Part shown: positions 42,384 through 51,350 of the stretch, in pieces
Layout of the letters: each line of letters starts with the position of its first letter
Numbering within the stretch: position 1 is the stretch's first letter
Origin: Methanobacteriota archaeon
Lineage (GTDB): Archaea > Thermoplasmatota > Thermoplasmata > SG8-5 > JACRNV01
Reading direction: 5' to 3'
Length of the DNA stretch: 64,000 bases
Assembly (NCBI GenBank): GCA_016214785.1
Contig: JACRNV010000055.1
Coordinates: 1 to 64,000 of the forward strand
Notes under the pieces: generated by a model
Database searches by the model: none
Told to the model about the DNA's origin: nothing
The model's input: the letters and a program-made list of their open reading frames with translations, nothing else
Program-made: the position numbers and the translations under genes

Positions 42384-43433
42384 TTATTTCTCTGCGCCCT
42401 CTTTCTTCGCCCGCTGCCCCATCGGCTCCCTCTTCTTCCCCTTCACCCTGTAGTATGTCAGCGGGTGCTTCATCCAGTCCCTGGCGCACAGGTCGTCCGG
42501 GCTGACGCAGATGCCGTAGCTCTTCATCGTCGAGCACTCGGGCGGCAGGTATTCGACACCGGAAGACTCGCCGGTCACGTGTGCTATCTGGTACCGGGCC
42601 ATCTGCTCGTTGAAGTCCGGCGACGTGGAGAAGAGCGCCAGTATGTCGTCGTTGCCCATGCCGACGGCATGCAGGAAGCTCGTGAGAGCGAACCTCGCGC
42701 TGTGCGGGAGGTTGCCCGTGCTCTCGAGTGACTTGATGAATTCGCGCATGCAGGGCGGCATCCTCAATATGCTCACCTCCCCCATCTCCTTTGGCTTTAT
42801 CTGCGCGCGCTTCTCGGCGAGGACTGCCCTTATCCTTCCAATCTGGGGGGCGAACGCAGCATTCATCACGTCTGTGATAGGTATCGGGAGATCCGACTCT
42901 ATCCTCTCCTGCAGGGCCTGCTGGACGAGCCTCGACAGGCGGTCCCTGGACACCCGCACATAGCCGCGCCTGACGTCCTGGTTCACCAGCTTCCAGTCGG
43001 GGCTGCGCATGCCGCTGGAATACCTCAGGAAGTCCCCCATGTGGACCGAGAGACCCTCCTTCGCGTCCATATCGAGGTCTTTGCACGCAGTCAGCAGGAC
43101 GCCTGAATCGTCAAGGCGCAGCTGGTCGCCCGCGCACACCCCCTCGGCGAGGGCGTACCTTGTAATTAAATAGGAATCCGCAACGCAGGAGACGAGCATT
43201 CGCGCGATGGGGTACGAATAAATCTCGATTATGGCATCAGTCTCGGACGCGACGGCACCGGGCCTGACCTTCCCCTCTTCAAGAGCGCTCATCACCCGCC
43301 GCTCCGCGGCCTCGCGCGCCCGCCCGAAGGCCGCGCCGCGCACGAGCTCGTTGAGGTCCGCGCCTCCGGACTCGAGCATCCACTTCCTCGCCTCCTTCAG
43401 GAAGGGGTACTTGCAAAGGACCCTTACGTCCAC
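42384..43433 (-). CDS. priL: DNA primase large subunit
   Basis: About 349 residues. Cysteines in RMPPCMREF, LPPECSTMKSYGICV and DDLCARDW provide the conserved [4Fe-4S] site of PriL. The alpha-helical N-terminal half starts DVRVLCKYPFLKEARKW, as in homologues. A GTG at 43433 preceded by a CGTTATCTTT box 28-37 bp upstream is the likely start; the 23 extra codons upstream do not fit the family. Partner PriS is not in the window. Confidence 0.92.
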   Translation of the reverse strand: MDVRVLCKYPFLKEARKWMLESGGADLNELVRGAAFGRAREAAERRVMSALEEGKVRPGAVASETDAIIEIYSYPIARMLVSCVADSYLITRYALAEGVCAGDQLRLDDSGVLLTACKDLDMDAKEGLSVHMGDFLRYSSGMRSPDWKLVNQDVRRGYVRVSRDRLSRLVQQALQERIESDLPIPITDVMNAAFAPQIGRIRAVLAEKRAQIKPKEMGEVSILRMPPCMREFIKSLESTGNLPHSARFALTSFLHAVGMGNDDILALFSTSPDFNEQMARYQIAHVTGESSGVEYLPPECSTMKSYGICVSPDDLCARDWMKHPLTYYRVKGKKREPMGQRAKKEGAEK

Positions 43434-43632
43434 GGTGAGAGAATAGCGCGAGGTGAAAGATAACGGTTTGCATTGCGTGCCCTCGGGGAAAAGGCTCGCC
43501 ATCCAACAGCCTCGGGCTCGTCGAAGGTGACGCGACCACCGAGATGCAGGCCATCACCAATTGCTAAGGAGGTCTAGCGCCTGCTCGCTCGGATATTCTC
43601 CCAAGCACTGCCATCTCGTATGCCTTAAGTAC

Positions 43633-44316
43633 ATGGCGCGGGATTCCGTGTGCATGGTCGATATCCCCGTGAAGGGCGGCGGCGCGATCCGCCCCGGCAA
43701 ACTCATCTGCCTTCTGCGCAACTACGTCGAGCACGCGGAGGAGATGAAGTCCCTCCCCCCGGACGAGCCGCTATTCTTCCTCAAGCCATCGACTTCCATT
43801 GTTTTGGACGGCTCGGTTATAACCATACCTCGCGGCGTGGGACACATCCACCACGAGGTCGAACTCGCGGCGGTAATCGGCGACGAGTGCAAGAACGTGC
43901 GGGGGGAGGACGCTCTCTCTCATGTCATGGGCTACGCGACGATGATCGATGTCACAGCCAGGGACGTGCAGGCGAAGGCGAAGAAGGAGGGCCTCCCTTG
44001 GTCGATCGCGAAAGGATACGACACATTCGCGCCCATCTCGGCGATCGCGCCGACGAGCGATGTCCCCGACCCTCACAACCTGAAGATATGGCTCAAGGTC
44101 AACGGCGCGGTGAGGCAGAACTCCTACACGTCGCTGATGATTCACAGGCTCGACGAGGTGATTTCTTACTCGTCGTCCATAATGACCCTCGAGAGAGGGG
44201 ACATCATAGCCACTGGCACTCCCAAAGGCGTCGGGCCACTGTTCCATTCGGATACCGTCGAAGCGTGCGTCGAGGGCGTGGGCGCCGTCACGGTGAAGGT
44301 CGCGGACGCAGCCTAG
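43633..44316 (+). CDS. Fumarylacetoacetate hydrolase-family protein (acylpyruvase-like)
   Basis: About 227 residues. Metal ligands and catalytic residues fit the FAH fold: LLRNYVEHAEEM, FLKPSTSIVLDG, HHEVELAAVIG (E-x-E metal pair), GYATMIDVTARDVQ, KGYDTFAPISAI and TGTPKGVGPLF. Members hydrolyse acylpyruvates or decarboxylate oxaloacetate; the substrate is open. A second in-frame ATG at 43654 is better placed relative to a TTAAGTA box. The 3' end overlaps the convergent MFS gene by 29 bp. Confidence 0.88.
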   Translation: MARDSVCMVDIPVKGGGAIRPGKLICLLRNYVEHAEEMKSLPPDEPLFFLKPSTSIVLDGSVITIPRGVGHIHHEVELAAVIGDECKNVRGEDALSHVMGYATMIDVTARDVQAKAKKEGLPWSIAKGYDTFAPISAIAPTSDVPDPHNLKIWLKVNGAVRQNSYTSLMIHRLDEVISYSSSIMTLERGDIIATGTPKGVGPLFHSDTVEACVEGVGAVTVKVADAA

Positions 44317-45454
44317 CCAGATAGTACGAGGCGAAGCAGAGCGCGGCCAGGGCTATTATCCCCAGTATCAGGAACGGCGTCTTGATTCCGTAAATATCGG
44401 AGACGACGCCGCAGACGTACGAGAGAATGAACCCGCCCGTAAGCTGGGCGGTGAAGACGATGCCGAAGGCCTTCTCCGAGCGCTTGCCGCCCGTGAGCTC
44501 CGTCACGTAGGAGAAGAGCGCCGGGTACGTCATGAAGAGCCCTGCGCCGAGCATGAGCATCGCTACCACGGCTGCCCACAGCGGCGTCAAGAACCAGACC
44601 AGGAAACCGGCGGCGATTATGAGGAGATAGGACGTCACTATCGCCCTCCCCCTGCCGAAGCGCGTGCTTATCCTGCCGAAGACGAGGGTGAACACGGCGC
44701 CCACCCCCACCCACATGGCTATGATGGCCGTGTACTCGCCGATGCCAAGGCCGTAGGCGTCGCCGAACATCAGGGGCGCGTAGTTAACTATTATATTGTA
44801 TCCCGCACCGCCGATTGTCAGGGGAACGATGAGCGGCGCCACCCTGCGGAAGGTCCACGACCATGATGGCTCGCTGCCCAGTCCGACGCGCGGGCGCTCC
44901 TCCGAGGCAATCCCCAGCCCGAGCCCCGTAAGGGCAGCGGCAAGGCATATCGCCCCCCAGAGGACGAACGCGCTCTGCCACCCGAGGAGCGCGCCCAGCA
45001 GGCCAGTTGTGACGAACGCCATGAAGACGCCGATGTCGCCGGCGCTGCTCTGGACACCCATCGCCATGTCTATGCGCTCTCCGCTGAAGCGGTGGGCGAC
45101 GAGGGCGACCCCGAGCGGGTGGTAGGCCGCTGCGCCGAGCCTCATGCCTATGACGAACACCAGCAGCGAGGCGTAGCTCGTGACAAACGCCATCATGACC
45201 GAGAAGAGCGCGAGGACGGCCATGCCCAGCGTCAGGGCCTTGGCCGCGCTGAACCTGTGTGCGAACTGGCACACGGCCAATTGCATTAGAAGCGTGGCGA
45301 TGAGCCCCGTGGCCGTCAGGATGCCGATCTGCGTGTAGGTCATCGGGACGAACGCGCGGATGACCGGCAGCAGGAGCGGCAGCACTGTCAGCGAGCCGTC
45401 GTTGGCCAGGTGGTACATGCCCACAGCGGCCAGCAGGCGCGAGCCGGGCCTCAT
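44288..45454 (-). CDS. Major facilitator superfamily transporter
   Basis: A 388-residue protein with 12 predicted helices. The first half has QFAHRFSAAKALTLG in the loop between helices 2 and 3; the second half has FGRISTRFGRGRAIV at the same place, the classic MFS repeat. Substrate unknown; the motif pattern resembles fosmidomycin/organic-acid type permeases. Convergent with the FAH-family gene. Confidence 0.85.
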   Translation of the reverse strand: MRPGSRLLAAVGMYHLANDGSLTVLPLLLPVIRAFVPMTYTQIGILTATGLIATLLMQLAVCQFAHRFSAAKALTLGMAVLALFSVMMAFVTSYASLLVFVIGMRLGAAAYHPLGVALVAHRFSGERIDMAMGVQSSAGDIGVFMAFVTTGLLGALLGWQSAFVLWGAICLAAALTGLGLGIASEERPRVGLGSEPSWSWTFRRVAPLIVPLTIGGAGYNIIVNYAPLMFGDAYGLGIGEYTAIIAMWVGVGAVFTLVFGRISTRFGRGRAIVTSYLLIIAAGFLVWFLTPLWAAVVAMLMLGAGLFMTYPALFSYVTELTGGKRSEKAFGIVFTAQLTGGFILSYVCGVVSDIYGIKTPFLILGIIALAALCFASYYLARLRPRPSP

Positions 45455-45535
45455 CGCGCCGGCATGGGGCCTGGATATTAAAAGGGGAGCTTAGAATTGG
45501 CAATGTTTATATGTAATTGTATAATCCCCCAATGG

Positions 45536-47512
45536 ATGATGTATAGAAAGAGAAAGGTCGCATTTACATTCAACATTCTTTTGGTATGCCTTTTCATTCT
45601 ATCGTCTGGAATAACTATTGTAAATGTACGTGGATCACCAGTTAACTGGAGGGAGAGCATTATCAAGGACGCCTCGGCATATGTAATTTATAGCGGCAAT
45701 GGTGACGTCGATAATGATGGTTATATAGAGGTCGTTATGGGTCTGTTCGACAATAGTTATTATGTCAGCGCTTTCCAGTTCGAAAACAATCAATGGATTG
45801 AAGATAGGATCACAAATGCTCCCGCGAATCATCCTGCGATATCGATCGGTGATGCCGACAATGATGGTAAAAACGAGGTTGTAATCATTGGTGAGGAATA
45901 TTCCTCAATGTTATTGTATAAAAAAGTAAATAATGTTTGGAATAAAGAAATCATTCAAAATTTTTCAGTATGGCCTCGGGCAATTTCTATTGGAGATGCA
46001 GATAATGACGGAAGAAATGAAATTGTAGTCGGTCTAAGTGATACGACAAACGAAGTTCGACTATATAAGAAAAATAGTAATGCATGGAGGGAGACTAACA
46101 TTACAGACGTGCCGAATTCTATTTATTCGTTAGCTATTGGAGACGCGAACAATGATAATAAAAATGAAATTGTCCTCGGTGCCGGGGATACAATTGTTTC
46201 CTTGAGAATGTATCAATATCTGGCCGGGAGTTGGATTGAGAATAACGTAACCTACATACCGACTTCAATAATCAAATCAATAGTAATCAGCGATGTCGAT
46301 AATGATAATAAAAATGAAATAATTGTCGGATCAACTTCAGTCAGGTCTTATAAAAACATAGATAATTCATGGTTCGAGTTTATCATATATAATGGTGCGG
46401 TGGAATCAATTGCGGTCGGAGATGTCGATTACGACAATAAAAACGAGGTAATCACCGGGCTTTCTGGGCCATCTTCGATAAGATTGTTTAAATTACTTGG
46501 TAATTCTTGGAATGGTGAGATTGTTAGGGATATCCTTCCATGTTGGTCTGTTTCTATTGGAGACCTAAACAATGATTCTAAGAATGAAATTTACGCGGGT
46601 ACTAGCCCGGGTTTACGTACGTATAGTTATATTCCGCCTACAGTGCCGACACCTCCACAAGGGTTGACTGCATCCGCTGTGCTAGAATCAGATGGACGAC
46701 AATATGTTGAGTTAAGATGGTCTGGGTCACTTAACGACGGGGGAACAGCTATAACGAACTACTCGCTTTACAGAGGGACTACCCCCAATGGCGAAACCTT
46801 ACTCTATACATTCCACTTTGAATTTTTCTATAAAGACTACGCAATTATTCCCGGTCAGACATATTATTATAAAGTTAGTGCCAACAATTCGGTCGGGGAG
46901 AGCAGTTTATCCAGCGAAACCGTTGTAAATGTGCCTCCTGTAAGTCCTTCTCCACCGCTGAATGTGACCGGTACGAGCAATGGTCTTCAAGCACACATCA
47001 CATGGTCGCCGCCATCTTCGGATGGAGGCTCGCCCGTCATAAAATATAAGATTTATCGAGGACTGAAGACTGGTTTATCCGATAACTTTACGATATTGGG
47101 AAACGTATTGAATTATACTGATACAATTTTAACGTACAATGGAACATACTACTATAAAATTTCAGCGCTCAATACCATTGGAGAAGGCACCCCCTCCGGT
47201 GAGATTTCCGTATCTTTTTCTCTGCTCACAAACGATTCAGATACGGACAGTCTTCCGGATGACTGGGAAATGTTGAATTTCAATTCGTTAAATTATTCGG
47301 GCGCGGACGATTCTGATGGCGATGGCTACACAAACATCCAAGAGTACCAAAACAACACTAACCCGAGGAGTTCGAGCAGTGTACCTGGAACAACAACGTC
47401 GTATACCCCGTCTTTTATCGAGAAAAATCTTTGGCTGATTATTGTAATTGTTATAATACTAGCATGTGTCGTCATTGCTGGCTATTTCATGGTTCGTAAA
47501 AGAAAATCCTGA
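45536..47512 (+). CDS. Large low-GC surface protein with FG-GAP/VCBS repeats and two Fn3 domains
   Basis: About 658 residues. A signal sequence (VAFTFNILLVCLFILSSGITIV) is followed by seven or so repeats with Asp-rich turns such as IGDADNDGKNEVV, IGDANNDNKNEIV and ISDVDNDNKNEII (FG-GAP/VCBS-type, calcium-binding propeller blades, about 45-370). Then come two fibronectin type III domains (about 380-580), a calcium-binding DSDTDSLPDDWEM...DGDGYTNIQEY segment, and a C-terminal membrane helix with a KRKS tail. TTTATATGT about 30 bp upstream supports the ATG at 45536. Very AT-rich compared with neighbours. Confidence 0.85.
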   Translation: MMYRKRKVAFTFNILLVCLFILSSGITIVNVRGSPVNWRESIIKDASAYVIYSGNGDVDNDGYIEVVMGLFDNSYYVSAFQFENNQWIEDRITNAPANHPAISIGDADNDGKNEVVIIGEEYSSMLLYKKVNNVWNKEIIQNFSVWPRAISIGDADNDGRNEIVVGLSDTTNEVRLYKKNSNAWRETNITDVPNSIYSLAIGDANNDNKNEIVLGAGDTIVSLRMYQYLAGSWIENNVTYIPTSIIKSIVISDVDNDNKNEIIVGSTSVRSYKNIDNSWFEFIIYNGAVESIAVGDVDYDNKNEVITGLSGPSSIRLFKLLGNSWNGEIVRDILPCWSVSIGDLNNDSKNEIYAGTSPGLRTYSYIPPTVPTPPQGLTASAVLESDGRQYVELRWSGSLNDGGTAITNYSLYRGTTPNGETLLYTFHFEFFYKDYAIIPGQTYYYKVSANNSVGESSLSSETVVNVPPVSPSPPLNVTGTSNGLQAHITWSPPSSDGGSPVIKYKIYRGLKTGLSDNFTILGNVLNYTDTILTYNGTYYYKISALNTIGEGTPSGEISVSFSLLTNDSDTDSLPDDWEMLNFNSLNYSGADDSDGDGYTNIQEYQNNTNPRSSSSVPGTTTSYTPSFIEKNLWLIIVIVIILACVVIAGYFMVRKRKS

Positions 47513-47516
47513 GTGT

Positions 47517-47690
47517 CCCTCGGCACTAACAGACCGCTTCACGGCAAGCTTCGCTCCCTCTGCGGACTTAACCCTATGCCGAGGGTTTGTTGGACGCCCG
47601 GGTTGTCATCGCGTCATTGCTGGACGACACGTCCGGCTCCCCGAGGGACCCATGGGGCGCCCGTGCCCCCGTCTTGCGGTCTGCGTATTA
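47517..47690. other. GC-rich non-coding element with terminal 9-bp stem
   Basis: Between two coding genes lies a GC-rich stretch that encodes nothing recognisable. CCCTCGGCA (47517-47525) and TGCCGAGGG (47577-47585) are perfect inverted repeats 51 nt apart, giving a 69-nt unit of tRNA size but without a T-loop. A GGACG...CGTCC pair and GGGGCgcccgtGCCCC follow. It contrasts sharply with the AT-rich gene before it. The remainder to 47805 holds the acs promoter (TTATATAG at about 47747). Confidence 0.4.
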
Positions 47691-47805
47691 ATAATTTGCT
47701 ATGGTGCCAGTTACATGAGATAAGCTAATCATTGTCAATAAGGGGTTATATAGATTCTTGTCATTCTTTGTCGCGACCCGATTCAAGCTGGACGGGGGGG
47801 TCAAC

Positions 47806-49779
47806 GTGTCTACCGAACCAAAGATTATTACGTCGATGATGGATGAGAAGCGAAAGTTCGAGCCCTCAAAGGAGTTCAGCGAGAGAGCTCGCATCAAGGG
47901 CATGGGCGAATACCAGACGCTCTACAAGGAGTCTATAAAGGACCCGGCAAAGTTCTGGGAGAAGCAGGCCGAAGAGCTCGAGTGGTTCTCGAAGAAATGG
48001 GACAAAGTGTTCGACTGGTACGACCAGGACAACGCCAAGTTCACATGGTTCAAGGGCGGCAAGCTCAACGCCTCGTACAACTGCATCGACAGGCACCTCA
48101 AGACCTGGCGAAAGAACAAGGCCGCGATCATCTGGCAGGGCGAGCCCGAAGGAGAGGTCCGCACCCTCACGTACCAGCAGCTCCACAACGAGGTCTGCAA
48201 GTTCGCCAACGTCCTCCGGGGCATGGGCGTGAAGAAGGGCGATAGGGTCTCCATCTACATGCCTATGATACCAGAGCTGCCCGTGGCCATGCTGGCCTGC
48301 GCGCGCCTCGGCGCCATGCACAGCATCGTCTTCGGCGGCTTCAGCGCCGACTCCCTCAGGGACCGCATCAACGACAGCACGTGCAAGGTTCTCATCACCG
48401 CGGACGGATATTACCGCTCGGGCAAGACCATAAACGCCAAGGTGAACGCAGACGCCGCGGTCGCGCAGTGCCAGTCCATCGAGAAGGTCGTAGTCGTCAA
48501 GAGGCTCGGCATAGACGTGCCATTCCTCGATGGCAGGGACGTCTGGTACCACGAGGAGATGGCCAAGGCCTCGGGCGTGTGCGAGCCGGAACAGCTCGAC
48601 GCCGAGGACCCTCTCTTCCTGCTATACACGAGTGGCTCGACGGGAAAGCCCAAGGGAGTGATGCACACGACCGGCGGCTATATGCTCTATACCACCGTGA
48701 CCTTCAAATGGATATTCGACTACCGGGACGAGGATACGTACTGGTGCACGGCCGACATCGGCTGGGTTACCGGCCACTCGTACATCGTCTACGGGCCGCT
48801 GAGCGCGGGCGCGACGACGCTCATGTTCGAGGGCGTGCCCACGTATCCTGGCCCTGACAGGTTCTGGCACATCGTCGAGAAGTTCAGGATAAACATCCTC
48901 TACACCGCCCCGACGGCCATACGCGCGCTGATGAGGGAGGGCGAGAAGTGGCCGCGGGCCCACGACCTCTCATCGCTGAGGCTCCTCGGCACTGTCGGCG
49001 AGCCAATCAACCCGGAGGCATGGATATGGTACCACAGGAACATCGGCCACGAGAAGTGCCCGATCGTGGACACCTGGTGGCAGACCGAGACCGGCGGCGT
49101 CTGCATAACGCCCCTGCCCGGCGCCATCCCGACCAAGCCCGGCTCCGCGACCCTGCCGTTCCCGGGAATCGAGGCCAAGATACTCAGGGAAGACGGCACA
49201 GAAGCCGGCCCGAACGAGGGCGGCTACCTCTGCATAATGAAGCCGTGGCCGGGCCTGATGAGGGGCGTCTACGGCCAGCCCGAGAGGTTCAGGGAGACCT
49301 ATTGGTCACGGTTCAAGCACATCTACTTCGCCGGCGACAGCTCGAGATGCGACGAGGACGGCTACTTCTGGATAATGGGCCGCGTAGATGATGTAATCAA
49401 GGTCAGCGGCCACAGGCTAGGCACGGCGGAGGTCGAGTCCGCCCTGGTTTCGCACCCAAAGGTGGCCGAGGCCGCAGTCGTCCCGATGCCGCACGAGATA
49501 AAGGGCGAGGCAATCTATGCATACGTGATACTCAAGACTGGCGTCGAAAAGAGCGATGACCTGAAGAAGGAGCTGTCGATGCACGTGCGTAAGACCATGG
49601 GACCGATAGCCGTGCCGGACAAGATACAGCTCACTGACGGCCTGCCGAAGACCCGCAGCGGGAAGATCATGCGCCGCATACTGAAGAACATCGCGGTCGG
49701 CAAAGTCGATCAGCTCGGCGACGTGACGACGCTCGCGGATCCATCAGTCGTGCAGGACATCGTCAGGAACAGGATATAG
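47806..49779 (+). CDS. acs: Acetyl-CoA synthetase (AMP-forming)
   Basis: A 657-residue enzyme making acetyl-CoA from acetate, ATP and CoA. Motifs: [17 protein letters not shown] (A3), [10 protein letters not shown] (A5), [20 protein letters not shown] and [19 protein letters not shown] (A8 hinge), and the catalytic lysine in [12 protein letters not shown]. The GTG at 47806 is chosen; the upstream TTG is only about 12 bp from the TATA box. It may also accept propionate. Confidence 0.95.
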   Translation: MSTEPKIITSMMDEKRKFEPSKEFSERARIKGMGEYQTLYKESIKDPAKFWEKQAEELEWFSKKWDKVFDWYDQDNAKFTWFKGGKLNASYNCIDRHLKTWRKNKAAIIWQGEPEGEVRTLTYQQLHNEVCKFANVLRGMGVKKGDRVSIYMPMIPELPVAMLACARLGAMHSIVFGGFSADSLRDRINDSTCKVLITADGYYRSGKTINAKVNADAAVAQCQSIEKVVVVKRLGIDVPFLDGRDVWYHEEMAKASGVCEPEQLDAEDPLFLLYTSGSTGKPKGVMHTTGGYMLYTTVTFKWIFDYRDEDTYWCTADIGWVTGHSYIVYGPLSAGATTLMFEGVPTYPGPDRFWHIVEKFRINILYTAPTAIRALMREGEKWPRAHDLSSLRLLGTVGEPINPEAWIWYHRNIGHEKCPIVDTWWQTETGGVCITPLPGAIPTKPGSATLPFPGIEAKILREDGTEAGPNEGGYLCIMKPWPGLMRGVYGQPERFRETYWSRFKHIYFAGDSSRCDEDGYFWIMGRVDDVIKVSGHRLGTAEVESALVSHPKVAEAAVVPMPHEIKGEAIYAYVILKTGVEKSDDLKKELSMHVRKTMGPIAVPDKIQLTDGLPKTRSGKIMRRILKNIAVGKVDQLGDVTTLADPSVVQDIVRNRI

Positions 49780-49817
49780 GCGGGAAAATTATTAACACCT
49801 GGAGGCATGGGGCGCCG

Positions 49818-51077
49818 ATGCGCCTCGACCTCCACTACGGCAATGATAGGCAGTGCGTCAGCGTGGATGCCACCTGCACAGTGCTCTCGCCACCCGATGC
49901 AAAATCATGCGATGGAGTGGGCGCGCTGGCGGCGGCGCTCAGCAAGCCACTCGGCAAGGGGCGGTTGGAGGACTTCCTCAACGGGGCTAAGGATCTCGTC
50001 GTCATAGTCAACGATGCGGCGCGCTCGACTCCCACCAGCCAGGTCATCGAGGCCCTCTACCCCTCAATCTCCAAGGTCGCAGAGCTGAAGTTCATCGTCG
50101 CGTGCGGGACGCACGAGCCCCCGGGCGAACAGGGGCTCTCCACAATATTCGGCGAGCGACTGGAAAAATTCCGAGGAATGGTCTGCTTTCACGATTCAAA
50201 ATCGGACAAAAGCCTTCAGAGGATGGGCAAAACATCTCGCGGCACGGAAGTGGCGTTCAATAGGCTCGTCGCCGAAGCTCGGAAGGTCCTGTCGATAGGG
50301 GGCATCGAGCCGCACTATTTCGCCGGATATTCCGGAGGCAGGAAGGCTTTCCTGCCAGGGACATCGGCATACCATACCGTTGAGCAGAATCACCGCCACG
50401 CAATCAGCCCCGATTCCCTCCCCCTCAGGCTCGGGGGCAACCCCGTGCACGAGGACATGGCCGAGGCCGCGCAGATGCTTGACCAGGACAGAATCTTCTC
50501 TGTTCAAACCGTTAAGGCCCCTTCGGGCGGCATCCATTCGGCGGCGTGCGGGGATTTGGTCTCTTCTTTCCACGCACTGACGGACAAGGCCGATGGCCTC
50601 TACTGCTGCCCCATAAAGGAAAAGGTCGACATTGTCGTTGCTTGCGCCACGCACCCGAAGGACAGGACGCTCTACCAGGCGCAGCACGTCCTCGAGAACG
50701 GCAAGCTGGCGCTCAAGGACGGCGGCACGATTATTTGGGTCGCAAAATGTGTGGACGGTATCGGGAGCGACTCTTTCATGCGCTTGCTGAGGGAATACAA
50801 GGATTGCGGAGCGCTCCTGCAGGCCATGGAGAGGCATTACAAACTCGGGTACCACAAGGCCGTGCGCATCCGGCAGCTTCAGGAGATGGCGGAGGTCGTG
50901 GTGGTCAGCGACCTGCCGCCAAAAACCCTTGAGAGCGCGGGGCTGAAACATTCCCCGGGCATCCAGAAAGCCATTGACGGCGCCATTGCCCGGAGGCGCG
51001 AAGGAATCGGAGAGCCCACGGTCATCGTCATGCCGCAGGGCGAGCTGACGATACCGAAATTGAGAGGGTGCAAATAG
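49818..51077 (+). CDS. larA: Nickel-dependent lactate racemase-family protein
   Basis: A 419-residue LarA-type racemase/epimerase using the nickel-pincer cofactor. IVNDAARSTPT, VACGTHEPPG (His), GGIEPHYFAGYSGGRKAFLPG (His and the lysine that binds the cofactor), NPVHEDMAEAA and VACATHPKDRTLYQ are family motifs. The relatives act on various 2-hydroxy acids, so lactate is not certain. The maturation genes larE and larB lie about 43 kb away in this window. Confidence 0.9.
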   Translation: MRLDLHYGNDRQCVSVDATCTVLSPPDAKSCDGVGALAAALSKPLGKGRLEDFLNGAKDLVVIVNDAARSTPTSQVIEALYPSISKVAELKFIVACGTHEPPGEQGLSTIFGERLEKFRGMVCFHDSKSDKSLQRMGKTSRGTEVAFNRLVAEARKVLSIGGIEPHYFAGYSGGRKAFLPGTSAYHTVEQNHRHAISPDSLPLRLGGNPVHEDMAEAAQMLDQDRIFSVQTVKAPSGGIHSAACGDLVSSFHALTDKADGLYCCPIKEKVDIVVACATHPKDRTLYQAQHVLENGKLALKDGGTIIWVAKCVDGIGSDSFMRLLREYKDCGALLQAMERHYKLGYHKAVRIRQLQEMAEVVVVSDLPPKTLESAGLKHSPGIQKAIDGAIARRREGIGEPTVIVMPQGELTIPKLRGCK

Positions 51078-51183
51078 CCGTCCAAATGTTGGGATTTGTG
51101 ATGCCCTCCTCATGTTCTGGTTAAAAAACTTAATATAGCCATGCCCCTCTATCTTCGAAACCCTAACAGGAAAATGACACGGT

Positions 51184-51254
51184 GCCGAGGTGACAGAGCG
51201 GCCATGTGGCGGACTGCAGATCCGTACACGGGAGTTCAAATCTCCCCCTCGGCC
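51184..51254 (+). tRNA. tRNA-Cys(GCA)
   Basis: Acceptor GCCGAGG pairs with CCTCGGC (51247-51253). The anticodon loop CTGCAGA lies between GCGGA and TCCGT, giving anticodon GCA. T-arm GGGAG-TTCAAAT-CTCCC is the same as in the tRNA-Ser. Short variable loop, no intron. The T-rich sequence after it may end transcription. Confidence 0.9.
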
Positions 51255-51350
51255 TATATTTTTACATTGAACGAACGAGGGGACACCCCTCTCGGCCCTT
51301 TTCTTTTATAGTAAATGTTAAACTCAACCTCGCCATTCTCCCTCGGTCAC

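Noticed and set aside
47517-47585. tRNA gene on either strand
   Set aside because: The size and terminal stem fit, but no GTTC-type T-loop or anticodon stem can be found.
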